Shown here piece by piece: positions 35,373 to 44,933 of a stretch of DNA of 64,000 nucleotides. The position numbers were made by a program, and so were the translations under genes. Location: positions 606,777 to 670,776 of the forward strand of contig CAJTDQ010000001.1 in the NCBI GenBank assembly GCA_910574895.1, read 5' to 3'. The notes under the pieces were generated by a model, which saw only the letters and a list, made by a program, of their open reading frames with translations, did no database searches and was not told the DNA's origin. The DNA is from Eubacteriaceae bacterium (lineage in GTDB: Bacteria; Bacillota; Clostridia; Lachnospirales; Lachnospiraceae). Position 1 is the stretch's first letter, and each line of letters begins with the position of its first letter.

Positions 35373-36476
35373 CTAAACTATTTCAATTAATATTTTCCAC
35401 TCTCCATATCGTTTTCCCCCTTTACGATAAATGTATCCTTTATTTTGTAAAACCATCATAATTCTTTTAATAGTACGTACTGACTTTCCTGTTCTGTCAG
35501 CTAATTCTTTTTGTGTTATTGTCGGCTCTGCTACTATCATTTTAAGTATTACCATTTCTTCTAAAGTACATTCCAAAGTGTCATTATGACACTTTGGCTT
35601 TATTAAAATGTCACTTTGCATTTCCTTATTATTTTGTTCGTCTACAAAATCCACATGCATACAACGATTTTTCAACTGAAATTTTGTTCCCATTAACAAA
35701 TTGCCAAAAAACATCTCCAAATATTTTGTAGTTGCATGAATTCCGTTTTTCAAGTCATTATAATTTGCTCTTACTAAAGCATTACGAAAATACCATGAAT
35801 GCATTTTAAACGCATCATTATCAACATCCAATCCAAACGTTCTCATATATTTAATTATAAAAACTGCTGTTGCTCTTGTATTTCCCTCACAAAACGGATG
35901 AATCTGCCATATATCAGATGTAAATTTCACTAAATGTTTTATTGATTCCTTCAAAGACAGTCCTTCATACGAGAATTGTTTTTCATTATTAAAGTCATAC
36001 TCTAATGTATCTTTTATACTGTTCCACGATGCATAAATGACAGTATCTCCCTTAAGAACCCATTCTTTCTTTGTAATATTATAAGTTCTTATCTCTCCTG
36101 CATGTTCAAATATACCTTCGAAAAGACGATAATGAATATTTATCCATTCTACTGGTGAAAACTGAAACGTTTTCTCCCCTAAAAGTTTTGTAATTCTAGT
36201 AGAAACTATATCCGCTTCTTTTGTTTCGCTTTCAAAATCAATCCGGTCTGTCCGTTCCTCGTAATAACTTTGGATTCTATTTTGAGCCTCCTCAATGCTG
36301 ATTCTTCCTTCTATATGCTCTTTTGCAGTATCTAGCAGGTATTTCGATGTATTTAATCCATCTACCTGCTGCAGCCCAATCGCAATCTGCCATGCCTCGC
36401 TTTTCTCTGTTCGTTCCGGCTCACCCTGCCTGATATATTCTTCCAGTTCAAATTGCCATCTTTTTTCTTCAGACAT
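35373..36476 (-). CDS. Fic-domain protein with VbhA-like N-terminus and winged helix
   Basis: 367 residues. N-terminal helical region about 25-75 (WQIAIGLQQVDGLNTSKYLL, GRISIEEAQNRI) resembles the VbhA-type antitoxin segment that blocks Fic sites. Fic core about 90-265 with HPFCEGNTRATAVF (catalytic His; anion-binding GN; the second Arg of the usual HxFx[DE]GNGRxxR is absent) and the flap-like KKEWVLKGDTVIYAS. C-terminal winged helix about 300-360 (TITQKELADRTGKSVRTIKR). Fic proteins usually attach AMP or another nucleotide to target proteins. It lies 24 nt after rpe, at the end of a housekeeping operon and next to a repeat element, which suggests late insertion. Target unknown. Confidence 0.85.
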   Translation of the reverse strand: MSEEKRWQFELEEYIRQGEPERTEKSEAWQIAIGLQQVDGLNTSKYLLDTAKEHIEGRISIEEAQNRIQSYYEERTDRIDFESETKEADIVSTRITKLLGEKTFQFSPVEWINIHYRLFEGIFEHAGEIRTYNITKKEWVLKGDTVIYASWNSIKDTLEYDFNNEKQFSYEGLSLKESIKHLVKFTSDIWQIHPFCEGNTRATAVFIIKYMRTFGLDVDNDAFKMHSWYFRNALVRANYNDLKNGIHATTKYLEMFFGNLLMGTKFQLKNRCMHVDFVDEQNNKEMQSDILIKPKCHNDTLECTLEEMVILKMIVAEPTITQKELADRTGKSVRTIKRIMMVLQNKGYIYRKGGKRYGEWKILIEIV

Positions 36477-36499
36477 CCTTTGCCTCTCCTACATTTCAA

Positions 36500-37144
36500 T
36501 CAGAATTCCTTAAACCTTCTCACATTCTCTTCCACATTACCTTTATACACAGCCGAGCCTGCGACAATCACATCTGCCCCCGCTTCTATCGGAACAGATA
36601 CATTATTAAGCGTCACACCGCCATCAACCTGAATCAATAACTCCAATCCTTTTTCTTCAGCATTCTTGCGAACAACTGCCACCTTTTCTGTACAATCATC
36701 AATATAAGACTGCCCACCAAATCCAGGATGAACCGTCATAATTAAAATCATCTCAACTTCTCCAATATACGGAAGTACTTCCTCTACATCCGTCTCCGGA
36801 TTACAAGCCAATCCAGCCTGCATACCTTCTGCATGAATAGCGTCAATTGTTTTCTTCACATCTTCACATGCCTCTACATGAACTGTCAGCAGTTCCGCAC
36901 CTGCTGCTTTAAACTCCTTTATATATCGAATCGGTTCTTTTATCATTAAATGAACATCAAACAACTTATTTGTATAACTTCTGACAGCCTTGATAACAGG
37001 CATTCCAAAAGAAATATTCGGCACAAATATTCCATCCATGACATCAATATGTATCCAGTCACATCCTGCCTTATCAATTTGTTTTATGTCTGCTCCAAGA
37101 TTTGCAAAATCCGCTGATAATATTGACGGTGATAATTTAATCAT
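36500..37144 (-). CDS. rpe: Ribulose-phosphate 3-epimerase
   Basis: 214 residues. TIM barrel with LSPSILSADFANLG, the metal-binding HIDVMDGIFVPNISFG (His and Asp), VHPGFGGQSY and QVDGGVTLNN. It interconverts ribulose 5-phosphate and xylulose 5-phosphate in the pentose phosphate pathway. It overlaps rsgA by 8 nt, a conserved pairing in Firmicutes, and ends the conserved part of the operon before the Fic gene. Confidence 0.97.
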   Translation of the reverse strand: MIKLSPSILSADFANLGADIKQIDKAGCDWIHIDVMDGIFVPNISFGMPVIKAVRSYTNKLFDVHLMIKEPIRYIKEFKAAGAELLTVHVEACEDVKKTIDAIHAEGMQAGLACNPETDVEEVLPYIGEVEMILIMTVHPGFGGQSYIDDCTEKVAVVRKNAEEKGLELLIQVDGGVTLNNVSVPIEAGADVIVAGSAVYKGNVEENVRRFKEF

Positions 37145-38045
37145 ATCGTTTCTCCTTCTCTTTTAATTCCTGATACATTAATTTATAATTATCGTATCTG
37201 CTAATTGATATTTTCTCATCCTCTAATGCAGTTTTTACTGCACAATCAGGCTCGTTTAAATGGGCACACCCAATAAATCTACATTGTCCAACATATTCAC
37301 CAAATTCTGGAAAACAATCCTCCAGTCTTTCTTTTACCATTCCCGGAACAAAAAGTGAACTAAAACCAGGGGTGTCAAAAACAAAAGATTTTTCATCAAT
37401 TTCAAACAATTCAGAATGCCTTGTAGTATGTTTACCTCTTCCTATTTTTTTACTTACACTTCCAGTCTCCATCGTATAATTTTTCGTTAATGCATTTAAC
37501 ATGGAAGATTTTCCAACACCTGAAGGTCCTGCAAACACCGTAGTTTTATTTTTTAGGAATCTTTTAACTGTCTCGACTCCCTCATCCTCTGTTGCACTGG
37601 CAAAAATAACCCTGTATCCGGCATTATTATAAATTGTTTTTAACTGCTCCATAAAAGTCTCATCTGCAATATCCTTTTTATTGAAGCAGATAATTGTCTC
37701 AATATTTTGAAACTCCATCATTACCAGAAATTTATCAAGCAGATTCAGATTTGGATTTGGCTGTTTCAGCGCAAAAACAATCATTGCCTGATCAACATTA
37801 GCCACTGCCGGTCTGATTAACTCATTCTCCCTCTCCTCAATAGCTATAATATTTCCATTCTTTTCTGTTTCATCTATTACATCTATTGCTACATTGTCAC
37901 CTACTAAAGGTTTAATACTTTTATTTCTAAAAACGCCCTTCGCTTTACATTCATATAACTTTTCTTCTGCCAGGACATAATAAAACCCTGCAATTCCCTT
38001 TATAATTTTTCCTTGCTTCTGAATAATATCACCCTCACTTTTCAA
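37137..38045 (-). CDS. rsgA: Ribosome small subunit GTPase RsgA
   Basis: 302 residues if begun at TTG 38045. OB fold, circularly permuted GTPase (CFNKKD then GPSGVGKSSMLN, then DTPGFSS) and a C-terminal zinc region (CRFIGCAHLNEPDCAV). It matures the 30S subunit. The start is unclear: TTG 38045 has no site at proper distance, while GAGGGTGAT sits 7 nt ahead of an in-frame ATT at 38024 that would give (M)QKQGKIIKGIAGFYYV, close to the Bacillus start MPEGKIIKALSGFYYV. An AUU start is therefore possible. Confidence 0.95.
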   Translation of the reverse strand: MKSEGDIIQKQGKIIKGIAGFYYVLAEEKLYECKAKGVFRNKSIKPLVGDNVAIDVIDETEKNGNIIAIEERENELIRPAVANVDQAMIVFALKQPNPNLNLLDKFLVMMEFQNIETIICFNKKDIADETFMEQLKTIYNNAGYRVIFASATEDEGVETVKRFLKNKTTVFAGPSGVGKSSMLNALTKNYTMETGSVSKKIGRGKHTTRHSELFEIDEKSFVFDTPGFSSLFVPGMVKERLEDCFPEFGEYVGQCRFIGCAHLNEPDCAVKTALEDEKISISRYDNYKLMYQELKEKEKRYD

Positions 38046-38073
38046 GACCTGTATCTGGTATACTTATATTCAT

Positions 38074-38098
38074 AAAAGTCCACCCTCTCGGGTGGGCT
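38074..38098 (-). terminator. Weak hairpin after prkC
   Basis: AGTCCACCC-TCTC-GGGTGGGCT, one mismatch; on the minus strand TTTTATG follows. It lies between prkC and rsgA and probably lets some transcripts through. Confidence 0.55.
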
Positions 38099-38102
38099 CT
38101 TA

Positions 38103-40118
38103 CTATTTTAATTTGACAGTATCTTTAATAACACTTTTTCCGTCTACAAATAACTCTATCGTTGCTTTTCCTTCCTTATCACCTACAAGATTCATTTTAT
38201 AATCTCCCGGCCACATTGAAACATCAGCATATCGCGGATCAACCTTTTGTAACACATCATTCAACGCTACAGATACAACACCCTCTGTAATAGGGTTTCC
38301 ATCAGAATCCAGTAGACTTTCCATAGAGAATGTATATGTTCCTTTATACTCTTCTCCACCTTCCGGTCCCTTACTGACAACAATACCAATTGATGCACCA
38401 ACAGGAGCTACACTTCCTCCCTTAATCAACTGTCTGATGACCGTTCCCTTTTCTACATCTTCACTATAAACTTCTCTGACTTTTCCCACACTAAAGCCTG
38501 ACGCTGAGATTTTTTCCTGAGCTTTCGCCTGTTTATAATTTTCAACATTAGGGACAGTATTTACCTTTTCTCCGGTTTTATCTTTTCCTCTGCTGACTTT
38601 CAGATGAATCACATCCGTTCTGGAAATAGATGCTCTTTCTGCCGGAGAACTTGAAATAACAACTCCTACATTTTTTTCACTATATTCATAGGTTATCTCA
38701 GTTTTTACACCGATTTTATCTAATGTTTCTATAACATCATCTAATTCCGAACCAATAATTCCTGATGGAACTGTTATTTTCTTTGGTCCCTTACTAACAA
38801 CCAGTTTTACCGTTTTATTTCTGTCTACAATTTCATCCGGCTCAATTGACTGACTGACAATCGTATCATTCGGATAAATGTCACTATTCACATAATTAGA
38901 ATCATATTCAAATCCCAAATGCCTGTCATTGAGCATAATCTCTGCCTCATCAGAAGTTCTTCCAACAACATTTGGAACAACTGTTTTACTTGGATCAACT
39001 GTATCCAGTTCCCCTTGTTCTACACTCCTTGGCAGCCGGATTTTATTATCACTTAAAACCCATGTTAAAACCACTGCTGCTATAACTAATGCAACAATAC
39101 CAACAATTACTCCGCCAATCGTTACCATTCGATCCATTTTAGGACTTAATGTGTCAATATCATCCTGTTCCTCTGACTCAAAATCTATTTTATCACGTTC
39201 CCTGCCTGATTCTTTACGAATCTGATTGATTTCATCATCTGTTATCATTATCGTAGAACCACCGGTATCTGATGTATCTAATTGTACAAAATCCACATCC
39301 GGCTCTGACAAAGCTCTTTTTAAATCAGCAATCAAAAGTGAAATCTTAGGATATCTCTTTTCTACTTTATTCTGTGTACATTTTAAAACTATCTTTTCTA
39401 AACTGACAGGAACATCCCTTGTAAAATCTTTTACATTCGGAACATTACTCTGAATATGTTTCAAGGCAATAGTTACTGTAGATTCTCCATCAAAAGGAAC
39501 TGTACCTGTGAGCATTTCAAACATCGTAATACCTAAAGAATAAATATCACTTTTCTCGTCAACATATTTTCCACCAGCCTGTTCCGGTGAAATATAATGA
39601 ACCGAACCCATAGCATTTCCGTTAATTGTATTTGCTGAAGCCGCTCTGGCAATACCGAAATCAGTAACTTTAACTTTTCCCTCTCTGGAAATCATAATAT
39701 TCTGCGGCTTAATATCACGGTGTACAATCTGATTATTATGGGCACACTCAATACCATTCGCAATCTGTACCGCAATACTGATCGTTTCCCGATAAGTAAG
39801 TTTTCCCTTCTTTTCAATATAATGCTTTAATGTAATTCCCTCGATTAATTCCATTACTATGTAATACAATCCATCGTCTTCTCCTACATCATACACATTT
39901 ACAATATTAGGATGTATCAGACTTGCCGCAGATTGTGCCTCTACACGAAATTTCGAAACAAAATTCTTATCTTTACTATATTCCTGTTTCAATACTTTCA
40001 TGGCAACATTTCTGTTTAATTTATGGTCTTTTGCCTTATAAACATCTGACATTCCTCCGGCACCGACTCTGCTTATGATTTCATAACGATTATTAATAAA
40101 ATTCCCTTTTGCTAACAT
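38103..40118 (-). CDS. prkC: Membrane Ser/Thr protein kinase PrkC with PASTA domains
   Basis: 671 residues. Kinase domain about 10-270: GAGGMSDVYKAKD glycine loop, catalytic HRDIKPQN, DFGIARA, and a Thr/Ser-rich activation segment. One membrane helix about 333-357. Outside the cell, three PASTA domains about 375-575 (PNVVGRTSDEAEIML and two more) and a C-terminal beta-domain (about 590-671). It senses muropeptides or lipid II and controls wall, growth and spore germination. It starts 3 nt after prpC, its phosphatase partner. Confidence 0.96.
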   Translation of the reverse strand: MLAKGNFINNRYEIISRVGAGGMSDVYKAKDHKLNRNVAMKVLKQEYSKDKNFVSKFRVEAQSAASLIHPNIVNVYDVGEDDGLYYIVMELIEGITLKHYIEKKGKLTYRETISIAVQIANGIECAHNNQIVHRDIKPQNIMISREGKVKVTDFGIARAASANTINGNAMGSVHYISPEQAGGKYVDEKSDIYSLGITMFEMLTGTVPFDGESTVTIALKHIQSNVPNVKDFTRDVPVSLEKIVLKCTQNKVEKRYPKISLLIADLKRALSEPDVDFVQLDTSDTGGSTIMITDDEINQIRKESGRERDKIDFESEEQDDIDTLSPKMDRMVTIGGVIVGIVALVIAAVVLTWVLSDNKIRLPRSVEQGELDTVDPSKTVVPNVVGRTSDEAEIMLNDRHLGFEYDSNYVNSDIYPNDTIVSQSIEPDEIVDRNKTVKLVVSKGPKKITVPSGIIGSELDDVIETLDKIGVKTEITYEYSEKNVGVVISSSPAERASISRTDVIHLKVSRGKDKTGEKVNTVPNVENYKQAKAQEKISASGFSVGKVREVYSEDVEKGTVIRQLIKGGSVAPVGASIGIVVSKGPEGGEEYKGTYTFSMESLLDSDGNPITEGVVSVALNDVLQKVDPRYADVSMWPGDYKMNLVGDKEGKATIELFVDGKSVIKDTVKLK

Positions 40119-40121
40119 AGT

Positions 40122-40877
40122 TTACTCCTCGCTTATTTCAGGTTGAATTAGAATTGCTGATATATTATCCTTTCCGCCATTTTCATTTGCCTGGTCTATA
40201 AGTGCTCGCACGGCATCTTCGATTCTTTCGTTTTTATGAACTGTTCTTTTAATTTCATAATCATCTACCATATTGGTAAGTCCATCTGAGCATAACAGCA
40301 ATTTTTCCCCTTGCGAAATTTCTATCTCAAAAATATCCGGTGTGGCTGTTCTGTCTTCAGCTACTCCGATTGCCTTTGTAATAACGTTTTTCTTATAATG
40401 AGTTTTTGCCTCTTCCTTGTCCAGCATTCCCATTCTGACCATATCCTCCACTAAAGAATGATCTCTGGTAATCTGTCTGATTTCTCTTCCAATCAGATAT
40501 AATCTGCTGTCCCCCACATTTGCGATATAAATGTGGTTATCTACAATTGTACATGCAACAAAAGTAGTACCCATTCCACTGTAATCCTTATTGGATATTG
40601 CCATATCATAAATTTCTTTATTTATGGAAATAATTCCGGCATCTAATATATTTGCAGGATCCGACATATGGGTAGCACATGCATACTTCACAAATTTTTC
40701 AATAGCTACTCTTGATGCCACATCCCCTGCCTTATGACCTCCCATACCGTCAGCCACAATAAAAAGGTTCGGAAGTTTACCTATCGGCTCTGCCGACATA
40801 AAGATGCTATCCTGATTTATTGTTCTCATAAGTCCTACATCTGTTTTGCCAAAAGCGTTTATCATCTGTTTAGACAT
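40122..40877 (-). CDS. prpC: PP2C-type protein phosphatase PrpC
   Basis: 251 residues; AGGAGGAG precedes the ATG. PP2C metal-site motifs: TDVGLMRTINQDS, FIVADGMGGHKAGD, IANVGDSRLYLI, LCSDGLTN and GGKDNISAILI. It reverses phosphorylation by PrkC. It overlaps rlmN by 8 nt, so expression is coupled. Confidence 0.97.
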   Translation of the reverse strand: MSKQMINAFGKTDVGLMRTINQDSIFMSAEPIGKLPNLFIVADGMGGHKAGDVASRVAIEKFVKYACATHMSDPANILDAGIISINKEIYDMAISNKDYSGMGTTFVACTIVDNHIYIANVGDSRLYLIGREIRQITRDHSLVEDMVRMGMLDKEEAKTHYKKNVITKAIGVAEDRTATPDIFEIEISQGEKLLLCSDGLTNMVDDYEIKRTVHKNERIEDAVRALIDQANENGGKDNISAILIQPEISEE

Positions 40878-41928
40878 CTGTCTCCTCCTTTCTTCCTTTC
40901 ATGGCTTCATTTCTAAGCTGTCCACAGGCTCCATTAATATCTCTGCCCATCTCTCTTCTTATAGTAGCATTAATCTTGTTTTTTTCAAGTCTTGATTTAA
41001 ACTGCTCTACTGCTTTTTTATCAGACTGCGTAAAATTTCTTTCTTTTATGGGATTTACCGGAATCAAATTTACGTGGCAGTTAATTCCTCTGACCAAATC
41101 TGCCAGACATTCCGCTTCCTCCACAGAATCATTCTGCCCTGCCACAAGGCTGTATTCAAATGTAATTCTTCTTCCTGTTTCCCCAAAATATTCCCTGCAG
41201 GCATTTAAAATCTCATCAATAGAGTACTTGTATGCTATCGGCATCAGGCTCTTTCTTGTCTCGTTATCCGAGGCATGTAACGATAATGCCAATGTGATTT
41301 GAAAATGTTTTTCTGCCAGTTCCTTTATTTTAGGAACAATCCCACAAGTAGACAAGGTAATATTTCTTTGACTTAAATTCGCTCCGTTTTCATCGGAAAT
41401 CATTTGAATAAATTTTACAACATTGTCAAAGTTATCTAAAGGCTCTCCACTCCCCATCAACACAACGTTAGAAACTTTTTCCCCAATATCCTGCTCTATC
41501 GCATATATCTGGGAAAGCAACTCTGATGCAGTAAGATTCCTTTCCAGACCATTTAATGTAGATGCACAAAACCTGCACCCCATTCTACAGCCCGACTGCG
41601 TAGAAATGCAGACAGAATTTCCATGATGATAGCGCATTAAAACACTCTCGATGATAGAACCACCCTTGATTTCAAACAAATATTTTCTTGTTCCATCTAC
41701 TTTGGATATTAATACATCCACCGGTCTCACACTTCGGATTTCATATATTTCTTTCAGCTTTGTTCTCAAGGATTTGGACAGATTTGTCATTTCTTCAAAG
41801 GATGTCACCTTCTCCTTATGTAACCACTGGTATATCTGCTTAGCACGAAACCCCTTTTCTCCCAAAGAATCCATCTGTTCTTTTAACTCTATTAAATTGT
41901 ACGATTTAATATCCTGTTTTTCGCTCAT
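40870..41928 (-). CDS. rlmN: Dual-specificity 23S rRNA/tRNA adenine-C2 methyltransferase
   Basis: 352 residues. Radical-SAM cluster site CRMGCRFCAST, the GSGEPLDNFDNVV segment, and the two Cys of the methylation chemistry (the later one in GACGQLRNEA near the C-terminus). It methylates A2503 of 23S rRNA and A37 of some tRNAs. It starts 3 nt after rsmB ends. Confidence 0.97.
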   Translation of the reverse strand: MSEKQDIKSYNLIELKEQMDSLGEKGFRAKQIYQWLHKEKVTSFEEMTNLSKSLRTKLKEIYEIRSVRPVDVLISKVDGTRKYLFEIKGGSIIESVLMRYHHGNSVCISTQSGCRMGCRFCASTLNGLERNLTASELLSQIYAIEQDIGEKVSNVVLMGSGEPLDNFDNVVKFIQMISDENGANLSQRNITLSTCGIVPKIKELAEKHFQITLALSLHASDNETRKSLMPIAYKYSIDEILNACREYFGETGRRITFEYSLVAGQNDSVEEAECLADLVRGINCHVNLIPVNPIKERNFTQSDKKAVEQFKSRLEKNKINATIRREMGRDINGACGQLRNEAMKGRKEETDV

Positions 41929-41931
41929 ACG

Positions 41932-43278
41932 TTATCCTTTTATTTTTTCAAAAGTAGAAATAAAAAATCCATCCATTCCATAATCACCTGTAAAAATCTG
42001 CAAACATCCTTTTTTAGATTGCAGCTGTTTTGGAACCTCATCGCCAAAATCTTTCAGACGAAATGGTAAATTTTCTTCTATCCATCTTACATTATCATCA
42101 TTCTCAAATTTATTTACTGTACATGTACTAAACACTAATGTTCCGCCAGGCTTTACATATCTGCCGACCACACGCAATATGCTTCTCTGCAAAAGAACTA
42201 ATTGGTCAATCTGTTCCTTTGTAACATTATATTTTATATCACTTTTCTTTCCTATAACCCCTAAACCGGAACAAGGCAGATCTGCGATGACAATATCCGC
42301 TCTTTCGATAGAGTCTTCATCCAGAACAGAAGCATCCATTACTTTTATTTTAATATTTTTGATACCAATTCTCTTAATATTTTCCTGAATCAGACCAACC
42401 TTATATTCTGTTAAATCTCTCGCCTCAACACAGCCTGTACCATTCATCAAGTCAGAAATATGTAAACTTTTTCCTCCGGGTGCAGCACATACATCAATGA
42501 CATAATTATTATTTTTTACCCCACTGGCTAATCCTACCATCATGGAACTCTCATCCTGAACAGTAATCAGTCCTGCCTGAAATGCATCTAAATTTTCCAA
42601 GCTGTCAAATCCCTTTATATATAAAGCATTTTTATACAATTCAGACTGTTTTACTTCAACGCCGTGATATTTTAAATTCTTAATAATATCTGCTGCATCT
42701 GCCTTACTGGTATTGCATCTTACTGTAACAGAATGCGGGGAATACAGACTCTCAAGCATTTTTACTGTACGCTCTTCTCCATACTGCTCTTCCCACATCT
42801 CCACAATCCATTTTGGTATCGAATACTTTACGGATATGCAATCTAATGAATCATCTGGATAATGAATATTGTCAATATTTCTTGTAATATTTCTTAACAC
42901 ACCATTGACGAAACCTTTCAGCCCCGACATCTTTCGCTTATTTGTCAGTTTCACTGCTTCATTACAAACTGCCGATACCGGTACAGAATCCATATATTTT
43001 AATTGATAAGCCGACAAAACCAATATCCATTTTATCACTTTTTTCATCTTTGCTGTCGGTGTTTTTGAAAATTGATTAAGAATATACTCTAACTCAATTT
43101 TTCTCTCAATGCTTCCTCTAAAAAGTACTGAAATAAAAGCTCTCTGCTGCTTATCCAGAAACCTATAATTGTCCAGATAGTTTTTTAATACGAGATGGCT
43201 TTTTTTACCATCTTCTACTTCTATGAGCATAGAAAGAACAATATTTCTCAAATTGACCTGTGGCTTTACACTAGTCAT
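41932..43278 (-). CDS. rsmB: 16S rRNA (cytosine-967 C5)-methyltransferase
   Basis: 448 residues from ATG 43278, which has GGAGG upstream; a TTG frame adds five residues. N-terminal NusB-like RNA-binding domain (about 10-140), then a SAM-dependent methyltransferase: DVCAAPGGKSLHIS, ADLPCSGLGVIGKKSDIKYN and FSTCTVNKFEND (two catalytic Cys). It overlaps the YugP gene end by 8 nt. Confidence 0.95.
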   Translation of the reverse strand: MTSVKPQVNLRNIVLSMLIEVEDGKKSHLVLKNYLDNYRFLDKQQRAFISVLFRGSIERKIELEYILNQFSKTPTAKMKKVIKWILVLSAYQLKYMDSVPVSAVCNEAVKLTNKRKMSGLKGFVNGVLRNITRNIDNIHYPDDSLDCISVKYSIPKWIVEMWEEQYGEERTVKMLESLYSPHSVTVRCNTSKADAADIIKNLKYHGVEVKQSELYKNALYIKGFDSLENLDAFQAGLITVQDESSMMVGLASGVKNNNYVIDVCAAPGGKSLHISDLMNGTGCVEARDLTEYKVGLIQENIKRIGIKNIKIKVMDASVLDEDSIERADIVIADLPCSGLGVIGKKSDIKYNVTKEQIDQLVLLQRSILRVVGRYVKPGGTLVFSTCTVNKFENDDNVRWIEENLPFRLKDFGDEVPKQLQSKKGCLQIFTGDYGMDGFFISTFEKIKG

Positions 43279-43978
43279 TATCCCTGCCTCCAAACAATAT
43301 CACCAATCGAAGCAGCTGCAATATGGATGAGGCTGCTGCTGCCACATAAGTAAGAGCTGCAGCACCTAAAACTTTTTTTGTGTATTGTAATTCCGTGCTG
43401 CCAAAAATACCTGTATTCTCCAATACTTTAACTGCTCTGTTTGAAGCATTAAACTCTACCGGTAATGTAACAATCTGAAACAATACTGCCAGAGAAAATG
43501 CAAATATTCCAATATAAATAATTGTCTGTCCTGTTCCCTGTCCATAAAATAATATTCCAATTATAATTAAGAGCCATGACAATCTGGAACCCCAGTTTGC
43601 AAATGGAACCAATGCATTTCTGACTGCTATCGGTGTATATCCTCTGTGGTGCTGCATAGCATGACCACACTCATGTGCTGCCACACCAATAGCTGCCACA
43701 CTCGTACTGCCATATGTGGAATCTGATAAACTCAGAACTTTTGTTTTTGGATTATAATTATCTGTCAACTCTCCACCAATATGCTGAATTGTGACATCAT
43801 AAATCCCCTGGGATTCTAATATTCTCTGTGCTGCCTGCGCTCCTGTCATTCCTGAATTACTTAATACTTTGGAATATTTCCGAAAAGTAGAATTCACACG
43901 TGCTGACGCCATCAAACATAACACAACACCAATAATCACCAATATATATGTTGGATCAAAATAAAAACCGTATAGCAT
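43271..43978 (-). CDS. Membrane zinc metallopeptidase, YugP family
   Basis: 235 residues. Membrane helix about 8-25, zinc site VAAHECGHAMQHHRGY near residue 105 (HExxH-type), and three further helices in the C-terminal half. The family (peptidase_M_neutral-type, Pfam Zn_peptidase_2) is common in Firmicutes but has no settled substrate; a role in membrane quality control is only a guess. It lies between fmt and rsmB in a compact operon, as in related genomes. Confidence 0.88.
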   Translation of the reverse strand: MLYGFYFDPTYILVIIGVVLCLMASARVNSTFRKYSKVLSNSGMTGAQAAQRILESQGIYDVTIQHIGGELTDNYNPKTKVLSLSDSTYGSTSVAAIGVAAHECGHAMQHHRGYTPIAVRNALVPFANWGSRLSWLLIIIGILFYGQGTGQTIIYIGIFAFSLAVLFQIVTLPVEFNASNRAVKVLENTGIFGSTELQYTKKVLGAAALTYVAAAASSILQLLRLVILFGGRDND

Positions 43979-43989
43979 AAATGTCTCCT

Positions 43990-44913
43990 TTACTCTCCAA
44001 ATTTCACTGCATCTATCTGATATCCATTCAGAAATGATGCAACATCCATTCTCTTCTTACCTTCTAATTGCAGCTCTTTAATGTCCAGATAACCCTTCCC
44101 GGTTGCTGCTCTTAAGGATTTATTATTTTTACAAATCGTTCCCGGCTCTTCTTTTACCTCCTGCTCAATCACATCTGCAGCCCATATTTTCAATACTTTT
44201 CCGTCCAGATGTGTATATGCGCTTGGCCATGGATTCAGACCTCTGATTAGTCTTTCAATCTCTGTGGCAGATTTATAAAAATCAATTTGTCCTAATTCTT
44301 TTGTAATCTTTCCTGCATAAGTAGATTCATCATCATTCTGTGGAATCCGCTTCACTGTGTTATTTTCTAACTTTTCAAGCGTTTCTAAAATCAACGCTCC
44401 ACCTTCGATTGAAAGTTTGTCAAACAGACTGCCACCAGTCTCTTTCTCATCTAATTTTATGATTTTTTTATCAATCATATCTCCGGTATCTAAACCTTCT
44501 GCCATATACATAGTAGTCACACCACTGTATTCTTCTCCATCAATAACTGCCCACTGTATTGGTGCAGCACCTCTGTATTTTGGAAGTAACGATGCATGAA
44601 CGTTAATACAGCCATGTTTTGGTAAATCTAATATTTCTTTCGAAAGAATCTGTCCAAAAGCAATTACCACAATCACATCCGGATTCATCTCTCTTAGTAT
44701 ATCCACAAATTCAGGATTTTTTACCTTTTCCGGCTGAAAAACCGGTATGCCGAGTTCAATTGCCTTTTCTTTGACCGGTGTGAACTGCATCTTATGACCT
44801 CTTCCTTTTGGTCTGTCCTGCTGTGTTACAACACCTGTAACCTCATGTTTTTCTGCAATTTTTTCTAATGCCGGAACTGAAAAATCCGGCGTTCCCATAA
44901 ACACAACCCTCAT
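43990..44913 (-). CDS. fmt: Methionyl-tRNA formyltransferase
   Basis: 307 residues. Formyltransferase core: MRVVFMGTPDFSVPAL, catalytic INVHASLLPKYRGAAPIQWAVIDGE (Asn-His) and the Asp of AEGLDTGDM. C-terminal tRNA-binding OB domain follows (about 205-300: IRGLNPWPSAYTHLDGK). It formylates initiator Met-tRNA with 10-formyl-THF, which the fhs and folD genes nearby help to make. It starts 20 nt after def. Confidence 0.97.
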   Translation of the reverse strand: MRVVFMGTPDFSVPALEKIAEKHEVTGVVTQQDRPKGRGHKMQFTPVKEKAIELGIPVFQPEKVKNPEFVDILREMNPDVIVVIAFGQILSKEILDLPKHGCINVHASLLPKYRGAAPIQWAVIDGEEYSGVTTMYMAEGLDTGDMIDKKIIKLDEKETGGSLFDKLSIEGGALILETLEKLENNTVKRIPQNDDESTYAGKITKELGQIDFYKSATEIERLIRGLNPWPSAYTHLDGKVLKIWAADVIEQEVKEEPGTICKNNKSLRAATGKGYLDIKELQLEGKKRMDVASFLNGYQIDAVKFGE

Positions 44914-44933
44914 CTATTACCTCCAACAAAATG

